Origin: an uncultured Halieaceae bacterium
GTDB taxonomy: Bacteria > Pseudomonadota > Gammaproteobacteria > Pseudomonadales > Halieaceae
Length of the DNA stretch: 7,465 nucleotides
Reading direction: 5' to 3'
Assembly: GCA_938045215.1 (NCBI GenBank)
Contig: CALINF010000069.1
Span: 1-7,465 of the forward strand
The translations under genes and the position numbers were made by a program. Within the stretch, counting starts at the first letter, position 1. The number at the start of each line of letters is the position of its first letter. Positions 1 to 6,530 of this stretch are shown here, piece by piece. Below the pieces are notes generated by a model. That model saw nothing but the letters and a program-made list of their open reading frames with translations, searched no databases and was not told where the DNA came from.

Positions 1-828
1 TAGTGCCTTGCCTGTGTAGACGGGTTCCAGAGGCGGTCCATCAGCCGCTTCACATGCAAGCATAAATGACTTGAGATCCGCATTGACCCGCGCAAAACCC
101 CCGCAGTGGTAATCGTGCTCAATGTGCCAGCGACCAGGATCAGGGTACCCGGATTCAGTCAGCAGCGATCGCACCCTTTGCGGCAGATCATCTGCACCCT
201 TCAACGCGCTCACGCCAATCACTTCGCGAGCGCCCTCCAAACCGGCCACGAGACCAGCCAGTGTAGTACCCGTACCCACACCCAACAGGATCGGTCCTTC
301 TTTGGCCGGACCCGTTTGCAGCAAGTCTGCAAGTGTCAAACAGCCCTGTAAACCCACTGGGCCTGCGCCACCTTCGGGCACGACAAGACAAGGGTTGTAG
401 GTAGCGGCTACGGCATCCAGAAAGTCAGATTCGTTTTTGCGCCGATACTCAGCGCGAGTCACGGGCACCAGTTGCATACCCATGGCCTGAGCATCAGCCA
501 ACATGGGCGTTAGTGGTTGGCGCAGCTCGCCCCGCACCAGGCCCACCGTCTCGATACTGTGCGACCGACCCAATGCCGCCAGCGCGTGCAGATGGTTTGA
601 CCAGGCACCCCCGAAGGAAACTATGCGCTGCACACCCTCAGCAGCGGCCTGATCAAGATATCCTTCCAGCTTGAATCGCTTGTTGCCGGGTGCGTCCTGA
701 TCCAGCAAATCCAGTCGCAAGCAAATCACATCAGCCCGAAGAAACTCTCGCAGTCGTTCACTGTCCAAGCGTTGCCACAGCTTGGCAAAATCAGCCCCAC
801 TGGTTAAGCTGTCGGCACGAAAGTTCAT
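1..828 (-). CDS. D-cysteine desulfhydrase / ACC deaminase family PLP enzyme (partial, C-terminus off left edge)
   Basis: Start is at 828 and the frame stays open for 276 codons to the window edge, so the 3' end is missing. The family is fold-type II PLP enzymes (COG2515), which deaminate D-cysteine to pyruvate, sulfide and ammonia, or open the ring of aminocyclopropane carboxylate. Visible motifs: GNKRFKL with the probable PLP lysine K50, equivalent to Lys51 of ACC deaminase; SFGGAWSNH with S77 and N78; PEGGAGPVG at 151-159; the phosphate-binding loop GVGTGTT at 183-189; and EPVYTGKAL at 268-276. The residue after Y271 is Thr, where true ACC deaminases carry Glu (YEGK), so D-cysteine desulfhydrase-like activity is more likely. 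Family length is about 300-330 residues, so roughly 25-50 are missing. It is divergent from the lipoprotein gene at 859. The ribosome site before 828 is weak. Family assignment is firm; the substrate is inferred. Confidence 0.9.
   Translation of the reverse strand, partial: MNFRADSLTSGADFAKLWQRLDSERLREFLRADVICLRLDLLDQDAPGNKRFKLEGYLDQAAAEGVQRIVSFGGAWSNHLHALAALGRSHSIETVGLVRGELRQPLTPMLADAQAMGMQLVPVTRAEYRRKNESDFLDAVAATYNPCLVVPEGGAGPVGLQGCLTLADLLQTGPAKEGPILLGVGTGTTLAGLVAGLEGAREVIGVSALKGADDLPQRVRSLLTESGYPDPGRWHIEHDYHCGGFARVNADLKSFMLACEAADGPPLEPVYTGKAL
782..810 (+). promoter_or_regulatory. Candidate sigma70 promoter for the lipoprotein gene at 859
   Basis: TTGGCA at 782-787 matches the -35 consensus at five of six positions. 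After a 17-bp spacer comes TAAGCT at 805-810, a poor -10 match at three of six. It lies inside the opposing PLP-enzyme gene, which is expected because only 30 bp separate the two start codons. Inferred from sequence only. Confidence 0.3.
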
Positions 829-844
829 CGAATGATCTCAATAG

Positions 845-850
845 AAAGGA
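845..850 (+). promoter_or_regulatory. Ribosome binding site that sets the lipoprotein start at 859
   Basis: AAAGGA sits 8 nt before the ATG at 859. An in-frame ATG at 832 would add nine residues ahead of the signal peptide and has no comparable site, so 859 is preferred. Confidence 0.7.
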
Positions 851-858
851 ATTTACTC

Positions 859-1542
859 ATGACACACCGCATTCTACTCCTTTTGGGCAGCATCGCGATG
901 CTTGCAGCCTGCGCCAAAACACCCGAGATACAAACCGGTTCGGATGCAGAGGTCATCAACGGCAATCTTCACAAGATAGATAATGCGTCCTTCAAAGTAG
1001 CCTACATTGACCCCGAGGCAGACTTTTCCAAGTACAACCGGGTACTGGTCACCCCTTTAGGCCTGGATAACGTTGAAATTATTCAACCTAGCAGCTCCTC
1101 CTCTATTGTGGGCAGGAAAGACTGGGTACTCACGGAGAAAGACAAAGAGATGTTGCGCAGTGCCTACATGGAAGTCATGAAGGAGCAGCTGGAAAACAAG
1201 GGTGGCTACGCGTTGGTTGACCAACCAGACGATGACGTACTGGAGATTTCAGCCATCATTACAGCCATTGCTCCGTCTGCCCCTAAAGATGACAATACTT
1301 CTCGCGGCGTCGGCCGTACCCGGGTCTATACCGAAGGTGCTGGCAGCATGTCTATAGCCGTTGCCTATGGTGACTCGGAAACAGGTGAAGTTTTGGGCCT
1401 GGCCAAAGACAGTAGAGCAAGCAACAATACAAACTTTGGCATTAACAACAGCGTCACCAACCGTTCTGATGTACGCCGTATGCTGTCCTCCTGGGCCGCC
1501 AACATCCGTGTCGGCTTGGACCGTGTTCACGGCAAGCAGTAA
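859..1542 (+). CDS. DUF3313-like outer-membrane/periplasmic lipoprotein
   Basis: The 227-residue protein starts with a lipoprotein signal: MTHR, a hydrophobic stretch, then the lipobox LAAC with lipidated Cys18. The residue after Cys is Ala, not Asp, so sorting to the outer membrane is expected. The mature part follows the DUF3313 layout: a segment around 50-66 with the DFSKYNRVLV motif, a helical stretch around 92-114, a strand pair with YALVDQPDDDVLEI at 117-130, a central strand GSMSIAVAYGD at 162-172, and a C-terminal helix ending in SWAANIRVGLDRVHG. No catalytic residues are apparent and the family has no established function that I know. The serine run SSSSS at 78-82 lies in a likely loop. 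It is a single-gene unit with its own ribosome site, followed within 15 bp by a strong terminator. It runs divergently from the PLP-enzyme gene and convergently with the monooxygenase gene. The lipoprotein call is firm; the family call is by recognition. Confidence 0.85.
   Translation: MTHRILLLLGSIAMLAACAKTPEIQTGSDAEVINGNLHKIDNASFKVAYIDPEADFSKYNRVLVTPLGLDNVEIIQPSSSSSIVGRKDWVLTEKDKEMLRSAYMEVMKEQLENKGGYALVDQPDDDVLEISAIITAIAPSAPKDDNTSRGVGRTRVYTEGAGSMSIAVAYGDSETGEVLGLAKDSRASNNTNFGINNSVTNRSDVRRMLSSWAANIRVGLDRVHGKQ
871..876 (-). promoter_or_regulatory. Candidate -10 element for the PLP-enzyme gene
   Basis: On the minus strand the bases read TAGAAT, five of six matches to TATAAT, about 43 nt upstream of the start at 828. 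No good -35 is visible at normal spacing. The element lies in the signal-peptide codons of the opposing lipoprotein gene. Confidence 0.22.
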
Positions 1543-1556
1543 ATCCCTACTCGAGT

Positions 1557-1587
1557 GCAGTGAGCCAACTGGCTTACTGCGCTTTTT
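1557..1587 (+). terminator. Rho-independent terminator of the DUF3313 lipoprotein gene
   Basis: The arms are GCAGTGAGCC (1557-1566) and GGCTTACTGC (1571-1580), which pair over 10 positions with one G-U wobble around an AACT loop. GCTTTTT follows at 1581-1587. The T-tract lies only on the plus side, so it serves the lipoprotein transcript. The minus-strand reading lacks a T-tract and is not a good terminator for the convergent monooxygenase gene. Confidence 0.88.
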
Positions 1588-1599
1588 CTGACATTACCC

Positions 1600-3189
1600 T
1601 CAACTAAGCCTAAAGCCCTCGTAGCCACGGGCGACAACCTCTTGGCACTTTGCCACGTAATCAGGAAAGCCCAACAGAGGCAGAAACACGCGTGGCTTAC
1701 CAGGAATATTAGCGCCGAGATACCAGGAATTGCAGGTAGGATACAGTGTGCCCTGAGCGACCTCATTGACATGCTCCACCCACGCGTCTTCGGCAGACTG
1801 CTCCGGCTCGATCTCACGTAAATCATGCTCACGCAGATAAGCGATCGCATCAGCGATAAATTCCACATGCTGCTCTATGCTGGGCAACATGTTAGTTAAC
1901 ACTGAGGGACTGCCGGGACCTGTCACCATAAAAAAGTTGGGGAAGCCTACAGTTTCCAAACCCAGATAGGTCTTGGGGCCTTCCAGCCACTTGTCTTTGA
2001 GCGTACGCCCTTCCCGGCCCCTGATATCGATCCGCGACAATGCGCCTGTCATAGCGTCAAAACCCGTCGCATACACCAGGCAATCAAACTTGTGCTCTGC
2101 CACGCTGGTACGCACGCCGGACTCGGTAATTGATTCGACCGGTGTCTCGTTGATATCAACCAGCGTAACATTGTCTCGGTTATAGGTTTCAAAGTAACCA
2201 CTGTCTGCACACAAACGCTTGCAGAATATCGTTGAGTCCGGCGATAGCTTCTCAGCTAATTCGGGATCATTAACCTTGCTACGTATTTTCTTGCGTACGA
2301 ACTCAGCTGCCAGGGAATTGGCCTCTTGATCAAGAAAGAGATCTCCGAAGGCTGCACCAAACAACAGGCCACCCTGCTCCCAGTGGCGCTCGAACTGTGC
2401 TTCGCGCTCTTCTTCTGTCATCTCCATCGCGAAACCATCATTGCGCGGATGGCGGGCACCAAAACCGATAACCTGTAACTTGTTGCGTTCACGCAGGTCC
2501 TCGTAGCGGGCCTTGATGCGCTGAACCAGCTCCGGCGACAGTGGTGCATTCTGTGCGGGAACCGAATAGTTTGGCGTTCTCTGAAACACTGTGAGCTGGC
2601 TTGCCTGCTCTGCAATAAGTGGGATCGATTGAATTGCGGATGACCCAGTGCCTATCACACCGACGCGCTTGCCGGTGAAGTCCACAGCCTCGTGAGGCCA
2701 ACGACCAGTATGATAGACCTCGCCCGCAAAGCTTTCTTTGCCTGGTAGCCGGGGTTCATTGGGCACCGAAAGGCAGCCGGTGGCTGCGATGACAAAACGT
2801 GCTTCGCAGCACCGCCCCTCCTCCGTGGTTACCGTCCAGAAACCGGTCTCCTGACTATAAACAGAAGACTGCACACGCGTGCTAAAAGCAATGTCGTCAC
2901 GCAGCGCAAAGCGATCGGCTACATGACGAGCATAATCAAGAATTTCGGGCTGGCTCGAATAGCGCTCGCTCCACTCCCACTCTTGCTGCAGCGCCTCATC
3001 AAACTGGTAGGAATACTCCAGGCTCTCCACGTCGCAGCGAGCACCCGGGTAGCGATTCCAGTACCAGGTGCCGCCCACATCTGTGCCCGCCTCGAAGACT
3101 ATCGTCGACAGCCCCAGTTGCCGCAAGCGATGTAACATATACATCCCCGCGAACCCTGCGCCAATTACGATGGCATCTCTTCTTTCCAT
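1600..3189 (-). CDS. Flavin-containing Baeyer-Villiger-type monooxygenase (cyclohexanone monooxygenase-like)
   Basis: This 529-residue class B flavoprotein monooxygenase is predicted to use FAD, NADPH and O2 to insert oxygen next to a ketone, giving an ester or lactone in the cytoplasm. Motifs in order: FAD Rossmann GAGFAG (10-15); GGTWYWNRYPGARCDVES (39-56), typical of the cyclohexanone monooxygenase group; the Baeyer-Villiger fingerprint FxGxxxHxxxWP at 154-165 (F154, G156, H160, W164, P165); the NADPH Rossmann GTGSSA (180-185); and KRLCADSGYFETYNRDNV (324-341), whose R325 aligns with the catalytic arginine. YATGFDAMTG (373-382) and the C-terminal NSWYLGANIPGKPRVF (487-502) also fit. Length is normal (about 530-550). 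The start is supported by GGGAGA at 3195-3200, 5 nt upstream. No partner dehydrogenase, esterase or regulator is adjacent, so the substrate (cyclic, linear or steroid ketone) cannot be told. The gene is intact. Confidence 0.93.
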   Translation of the reverse strand: MERRDAIVIGAGFAGMYMLHRLRQLGLSTIVFEAGTDVGGTWYWNRYPGARCDVESLEYSYQFDEALQQEWEWSERYSSQPEILDYARHVADRFALRDDIAFSTRVQSSVYSQETGFWTVTTEEGRCCEARFVIAATGCLSVPNEPRLPGKESFAGEVYHTGRWPHEAVDFTGKRVGVIGTGSSAIQSIPLIAEQASQLTVFQRTPNYSVPAQNAPLSPELVQRIKARYEDLRERNKLQVIGFGARHPRNDGFAMEMTEEEREAQFERHWEQGGLLFGAAFGDLFLDQEANSLAAEFVRKKIRSKVNDPELAEKLSPDSTIFCKRLCADSGYFETYNRDNVTLVDINETPVESITESGVRTSVAEHKFDCLVYATGFDAMTGALSRIDIRGREGRTLKDKWLEGPKTYLGLETVGFPNFFMVTGPGSPSVLTNMLPSIEQHVEFIADAIAYLREHDLREIEPEQSAEDAWVEHVNEVAQGTLYPTCNSWYLGANIPGKPRVFLPLLGFPDYVAKCQEVVARGYEGFRLS

Positions 3190-3314
3190 CTTCGTCTCCC
3201 ACTCCCTCTAACAGGTAATATCCGATCTCGTGGGAGTCTAGTTCATCATCGGGAAACGCGCACCGCATGAGTGAGGAATCAGTATCTATACGACTGGAGA
3301 GCTCCAGGTAGTAA
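3190..3314. other. Spacer between lipA and the monooxygenase gene
   Basis: These 125 bp follow the lipA stop on the minus strand and lead into the monooxygenase ribosome site. No clear promoter is visible. Two short inverted repeats lie near the lipA end: CTGGAG-AG-CTCCAG at 3294-3307 and GTAT-CT-ATAC at 3282-3291. Neither is followed by a T-tract, so a terminator is not supported. Confidence 0.4.
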
Positions 3315-4304
3315 TCACTCGATCAGGCCCACATTGTTCTTCTCCAGAACCTGTTCTGCTCGATAGCTGGACCTGACCAAAACACCGGATACAACCTCGA
3401 GAAAGCCTTTATCCAGGCCCCATTGTCGATACTGCTCAAACTGTTCTGGCGTGACGTAGCGATCAATCGGGTAGTGGTTTTGTGTGGGTTGCAGATACTG
3501 TCCCAGCGTAAGAATGTCGACATTGGCAGCGCGCAGATCATCCATCGTCTGAAGAATCTCATCCTCGCTCTCACCCAGGCCCAACATGAGACTTGTCTTG
3601 GTGAGTACGGAGGGTCTATGAGCTTTGGCATGCGCGAGGACAACCAGCGTTTGCTGATAGGTCGCGCGAGGATCGCGCACAGGATGCGTAAGACGTTCTA
3701 CCGTTTCCACATTCTGTGCAAACACCTCTATGCCTGAATCGACAACGGTTTCCACATCCGCCAGCACACCGAGGAAGTCCGGCGTTAATGCCTCCACTGC
3801 CGTGCCGGGATTTTCATCTTTGACACGTTTCACACACGCGGCATAGTGTCCGGCACCACCGTCGGGCAGATCGTCGCGATTGACCGAGGTGAGCACCACA
3901 TACTTGAGTTTCATCAACGCCACTGAGCGTGCCGTATTGGCGGGTTCTTGCGCATCAAGCCAGCCGTTAGGATTGCCCGTATTGACCGCACAGAATCGAC
4001 AGGCACGGGTACAGACGTCACCCATGAGCATGATTGTTGCCGTACCGGCACTCCAGCATTCGCTCATATTTGGGCACTTGGCCTCTTCGCAAACCGTGGC
4101 AAGCCGATGCTCACGCACGATGGATTTCACGTTCTCGAAGGTGGCGCCGCCGCGCACTTTTATCCGCAGCCAGTCCGGCTTTGGCAAGCGCTCGCCCTGA
4201 CGCGCAGAGGCCTTGATACCATCCTTGATGGCGGTAATACCTTTGTCGTTGACGAATTTCTCGCCACTAGAGATTTGTACTGCCGGTATCAGATCATCGG
4301 ACAT
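3315..4304 (-). CDS. lipA: Lipoyl synthase (radical SAM)
   Basis: LipA inserts two sulfurs into octanoyl groups on E2 and H-protein lipoyl domains in the cytoplasm, making lipoyl cofactors for pyruvate, 2-oxoglutarate and glycine-cleavage complexes. The 329-residue protein has both iron-sulfur sites. The auxiliary cluster motif CEEAKCPNMSEC gives C72, C77 and C83, and the SAM cluster motif CTRACRFC gives C98, C102 and C105. The C-terminal RSSYRAEQ (311-318) supplies the serine ligand typical of the auxiliary cluster. Length is near E. coli LipA (321). After the SAM motif it reads AVNTGNPNGW, unlike the DVAHG that I recall for E. coli, so it belongs to another LipA branch. The start at 4304 fits the family, but no good ribosome site precedes it. 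The octanoyltransferase gene lipB, often adjacent, is not here. The gene is intact and function is highly confident. Confidence 0.97.
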   Translation of the reverse strand: MSDDLIPAVQISSGEKFVNDKGITAIKDGIKASARQGERLPKPDWLRIKVRGGATFENVKSIVREHRLATVCEEAKCPNMSECWSAGTATIMLMGDVCTRACRFCAVNTGNPNGWLDAQEPANTARSVALMKLKYVVLTSVNRDDLPDGGAGHYAACVKRVKDENPGTAVEALTPDFLGVLADVETVVDSGIEVFAQNVETVERLTHPVRDPRATYQQTLVVLAHAKAHRPSVLTKTSLMLGLGESEDEILQTMDDLRAANVDILTLGQYLQPTQNHYPIDRYVTPEQFEQYRQWGLDKGFLEVVSGVLVRSSYRAEQVLEKNNVGLIE

Positions 4305-4338
4305 GGAAACGGAGTCTTGAGGCTACACTGGATGCACA

Positions 4339-4344
4339 AGTATA
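4339..4344 (-). promoter_or_regulatory. Candidate -10 element for lipA
   Basis: The minus strand reads TATACT (five of six to consensus) about 35 nt upstream of the lipA start, inside the 75-bp gap after the glycosyltransferase gene. A TTGCGA lies upstream but at only 11 bp, too close for a -35. The element suggests lipA can be transcribed on its own. Inference only. Confidence 0.3.
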
Positions 4345-4379
4345 ACGCATACTGCTCGCAAGTTGCCCGTGACTGGCTG

Positions 4380-5552
4380 TCAGGCAACGGCCTTGTGCGA
4401 GCGATCTTCAATAGCACGTTTCATGGCATAGAAGACCTCCTGTACAGGCACTCTTTCTGCAGCTGACCTGTTGGAGGTTGCGCGAACCGAGTTCCACAGG
4501 GCCCTGTCGGACATAAGACTGATAATTTGGTCGGCCATTTCCCTGGCTCCGCTAGCGGCGAGTAAACCACCTGCCCCCTGACTCGCACGATCAAGTGCAA
4601 TACGGGTAGTAACGGTAGGAATGTTACGCACCAGTGCGTTGACCAGCTTTGCGTCGACATGGTCTTCAAACAGCAGCGGATCCACCGCAATACGACAGTC
4701 AGGTGGTGTGATGTCAGGACTGGTATGCGACGTGTGGATAAATATATGGTCGTGCTGCATCGCGATATTCAGCAGGCGCAGATCGGGATCCTTACCCATG
4801 AGATGCAGTTCTACCTCTGGATGTAACTCCAGCACCAGCGGTAAAACGCTGCTGATGAGCCAGAGTAGACTGCTGACATTGCGGTTGTCGCCAAGATAAC
4901 CCACGTAGCCCAATTTCTTGTGAGTGACATTAAACTCAGGGGCTTTTGGCTTATCTCGATGCACCTCAGTCAACGAATAATGCAGCTTGCCAAATGGCAC
5001 ACCCGCGTCCGAAAGTGCTGCAGCATCGCCGTTTTCGGCAAATACCAGATCAACCCTCTCGCATGCCTTTACCTCTTCATGCCTGAATTCGTCAATCGCC
5101 AGACCACCGAAAAAGCCAGCAAACAATCTGCGTGGGTTGCGTGCAACTTGCGTAGCGTGAGCGTGATAGGCGGTTCTACCCTGAAAGTCGTCCGGGAGAT
5201 AATAGAGAGACAGCAGATGATCACAGATGATTAGGTCGTAATCATGACAACGTTGTTGTATCTGACGCTTGAGCGCACGACTCATGCCACCAGACACCGC
5301 ACCCAACCCGTACCCCCCTGCGCTCTGCCCTGGGGAAGGCTTCAACTGGGCATCTACAGGCTCCAGGATTAAATCCCTCACACCCAGCCCTTCGCAGGCC
5401 TTAACCGCGTAGGTACTCTCGCCAGGACCCAAGGCGCAGGCTAAATCGACAGTATAGTTTTGGCAAAGGAGCGACAGCACTCTGCGGGATTTATCGGCTA
5501 CTGCGTTCCTCCTTGTACGCGGCAACTGTGGACTGATAAACAGAATTTTCAT
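4380..5552 (-). CDS. GT-B (GT4-like) glycosyltransferase, Stp1/TIGR03087-like
   Basis: The 390-residue cytoplasmic protein has two Rossmann-like halves and no membrane segment. It begins MKILFISPQLPRTRRN, the first strand and sugar-transferase loop, then KSRRVLSLL. A middle DYDLIICDHLLSLYYLP (104-120) and YHAHATQVARNPRRLF (129-144) follow. The second half opens with LGYVGYLGDNRNVSSLLW (214-231) and VLPLVLELHPEVELHLMGKDP (236-256). Then comes DHVDAKLVNALVRNIPTVTT (297-316), where GT4 enzymes have KxLEAxxxxxPVV, and GLLAASG (329-335). This order matches sugar transferases associated with PEP-CTERM/EpsH exopolysaccharide systems (TIGR03087). N305 replaces the usual Glu of the EX7E motif. No other polysaccharide genes are in the window, so donor and acceptor are unknown. 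The ribosome site is weak. The GT-B fold is likely; the subfamily is moderate. Confidence 0.75.
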   Translation of the reverse strand: MKILFISPQLPRTRRNAVADKSRRVLSLLCQNYTVDLACALGPGESTYAVKACEGLGVRDLILEPVDAQLKPSPGQSAGGYGLGAVSGGMSRALKRQIQQRCHDYDLIICDHLLSLYYLPDDFQGRTAYHAHATQVARNPRRLFAGFFGGLAIDEFRHEEVKACERVDLVFAENGDAAALSDAGVPFGKLHYSLTEVHRDKPKAPEFNVTHKKLGYVGYLGDNRNVSSLLWLISSVLPLVLELHPEVELHLMGKDPDLRLLNIAMQHDHIFIHTSHTSPDITPPDCRIAVDPLLFEDHVDAKLVNALVRNIPTVTTRIALDRASQGAGGLLAASGAREMADQIISLMSDRALWNSVRATSNRSAAERVPVQEVFYAMKRAIEDRSHKAVA

Positions 5553-5595
5553 TCGTTCGATTCCAGCGTTGATAGCCCAGCTTACGCTAGTATTA

Positions 5596-5628
5596 ATGCG
5601 TCGTCTGTTTTTCTTTATCCAGACGCAT
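5596..5628. repeat. Imperfect inverted repeat upstream of the glycosyltransferase gene
   Basis: ATGCGTCGTCTG (5596-5607) and CAGACGCAT (5620-5628) are inverted copies, differing by a 3-base insertion in the left arm, around a 12-base pyrimidine-rich centre. It lies 44-76 bp upstream of the glycosyltransferase start, so it could be an operator or a leader hairpin. Confidence 0.4.
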
Positions 5629-5726
5629 ATTCTGTATACGGCACTGAAAACGGCCCGGATCTGCGTGCGCTGAAGCCGCCAACCAAATATCCTGATTGTG
5701 ATTCGTGAATTTCCGTAATGGCCATC

Positions 5727-5786
5727 ACTTTAAACAAGTCAAAGTTTTACCCTTCTAAGCGGTACTTTCTGACTGTACTTTAAACA
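5727..5786 (+). repeat. Direct repeat ACTTTAAACA, two copies 50 bp apart
   Basis: Identical 10-mers occur at 5727-5736 and 5777-5786. A third, partial copy (GTACTTT) at 5762-5768 matches the bases at 5775-5781. They lie 70-130 bp before the lipoprotein start, a usual place for activator or repressor sites. The repeat is seen directly; a role is inferred. Confidence 0.4.
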
Positions 5787-5856
5787 GCAGCACCAATATC
5801 ATCCAGAAATTACCTTTATCCTAAAAAAATCAATAATTTATAGGCTATACCTCAAC

Positions 5857-6528
5857 ATGAATAAGACCAGGTATTCGCTAACATTGGCGTTTTCATTGGC
5901 ACTGTCAGGCTGCCAGACAACCCCCCCGGACACCGCCGCCGAACCAGCTGCTTGCCCGACTATCGAACCCGTTGTCTGCCCCGCCTGCCCGGTCATGGCA
6001 TGCCCGGAACCGGAGATCATCGAAAGAGTTGTCACAGTATGTGAAACTCCGTCACCCATCCAGTGTGAAGCCGGCCCTCTGGAATCTCGTTATCCCATTA
6101 TTGGAGATCGCGAATTTGCCCTGGTGGAACCTGGTGATCTTGTGCTCGAAGCTCGTATAGACACAGGAGCCGAAACCTCCTCCATCCACGCTGAAGACAT
6201 TCAACTCATCGAAAAAGATGGCAAGCGGTGGATTCGATTCAACCTGGAGAATCCCCAAACCGGCGCCATAATCCCTCTAGAGCGGCGACTGCATCGACGC
6301 ATACTGGTAAAAACCAAAGCCGAGGGTGTAGCTGACAGACGCTACGTGGTCAGGATGTGGGTTACACTTGGAGATGCGAGAGTCTGGCTGGATGTAAGCC
6401 TGTCTGACCGCGACGACTTCGAGTTTCCATTGCTGATCGGTCGCAACATGCTGGTCGACAACTTTTCCGTTGATGTCAGCAAACACCACACGTTGGCCAA
6501 ACCCACGACAGAGTCTGAGGAAAACTGA
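5857..6528 (+). CDS. Lipoprotein with retropepsin-like 'ATP-dependent zinc protease' (RimB-like) domain
   Basis: The 223-residue protein has a lipoprotein signal with lipobox LSGC and lipidated Cys19, followed by Gln, so outer-membrane sorting is likely. Residues 20-73 form a Pro/Cys-rich linker with six more cysteines (33, 41, 44, 49, 62, 70), four of them in Cys-Pro steps. The domain proper (about 79-212) starts YPIIGDREFA and holds RIDTGAETSSIH (100-111) with the Asp-Thr-Gly-Ala signature at D102, then LLIGRNMLVDNFSVDV near the C-terminus. This matches Pfam PF05618, annotated as ATP-dependent zinc protease but structurally retropepsin-like, so D102 is the probable catalytic aspartate of a homodimer. 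RimB, which acts with the RimK glutamate ligase, is a cytoplasmic relative. The next gene starts 2 bp after the stop, so they are co-transcribed. The ribosome site before 5857 is poor, but the signal peptide fixes the start. Substrate unknown. Confidence 0.88.
   Translation: MNKTRYSLTLAFSLALSGCQTTPPDTAAEPAACPTIEPVVCPACPVMACPEPEIIERVVTVCETPSPIQCEAGPLESRYPIIGDREFALVEPGDLVLEARIDTGAETSSIHAEDIQLIEKDGKRWIRFNLENPQTGAIIPLERRLHRRILVKTKAEGVADRRYVVRMWVTLGDARVWLDVSLSDRDDFEFPLLIGRNMLVDNFSVDVSKHHTLAKPTTESEEN
6516..6521 (+). promoter_or_regulatory. Ribosome binding site inside the retropepsin gene for the downstream gene
   Basis: TGAGGA, 9 nt before the ATG at 6531, lies within the last codons of the upstream gene. 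It supports that start and close coupling of the two genes. Confidence 0.6.
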
Positions 6529-6530
6529 GT

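Larger units (their letters stand above)
5553..5856. other. Divergent intergenic region between glycosyltransferase and retropepsin-like lipoprotein genes
   Basis: The 304-bp spacer must hold promoters for both flanking genes. Its right half (about 5700-5856) is clearly more AT-rich than the genes around it. It holds an imperfect inverted repeat (5596-5628), a 10-bp direct repeat (5727 and 5777) and an A/T block (5821-5842) just before the lipoprotein start. Minus-strand TAATAC at 5590-5595 could be a -10 for the glycosyltransferase gene, without a convincing -35. No credible small gene or RNA is visible. Confidence 0.6.

Noticed and set aside
1557..1587. The terminator hairpin as bidirectional, also ending the monooxygenase transcript
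   Set aside because: On the minus strand the stem is followed by ACTCGAGTAGGG, not by T residues.
2999..3268. An 89-residue minus-strand open frame starting upstream of the monooxygenase gene
   Set aside because: It overlaps the well-supported monooxygenase N-terminus in another frame and lacks recognisable features.
3294..3307. CTGGAG-AG-CTCCAG hairpin after the lipA stop as a terminator
   Set aside because: The loop is only two bases and no T-tract follows on the minus strand.
3948..4466. A 172-residue open frame on the plus strand, antisense to lipA
   Set aside because: It overlaps the certain lipA gene almost entirely, has no ribosome site, and its residues show no domain pattern. It is a shadow of lipA codon use.
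5460..5708. An 82-residue plus-strand open frame reaching into the 5553-5856 spacer
   Set aside because: Its first third is antisense to the glycosyltransferase N-terminus, it has no convincing ribosome site, and the composition is not protein-like.
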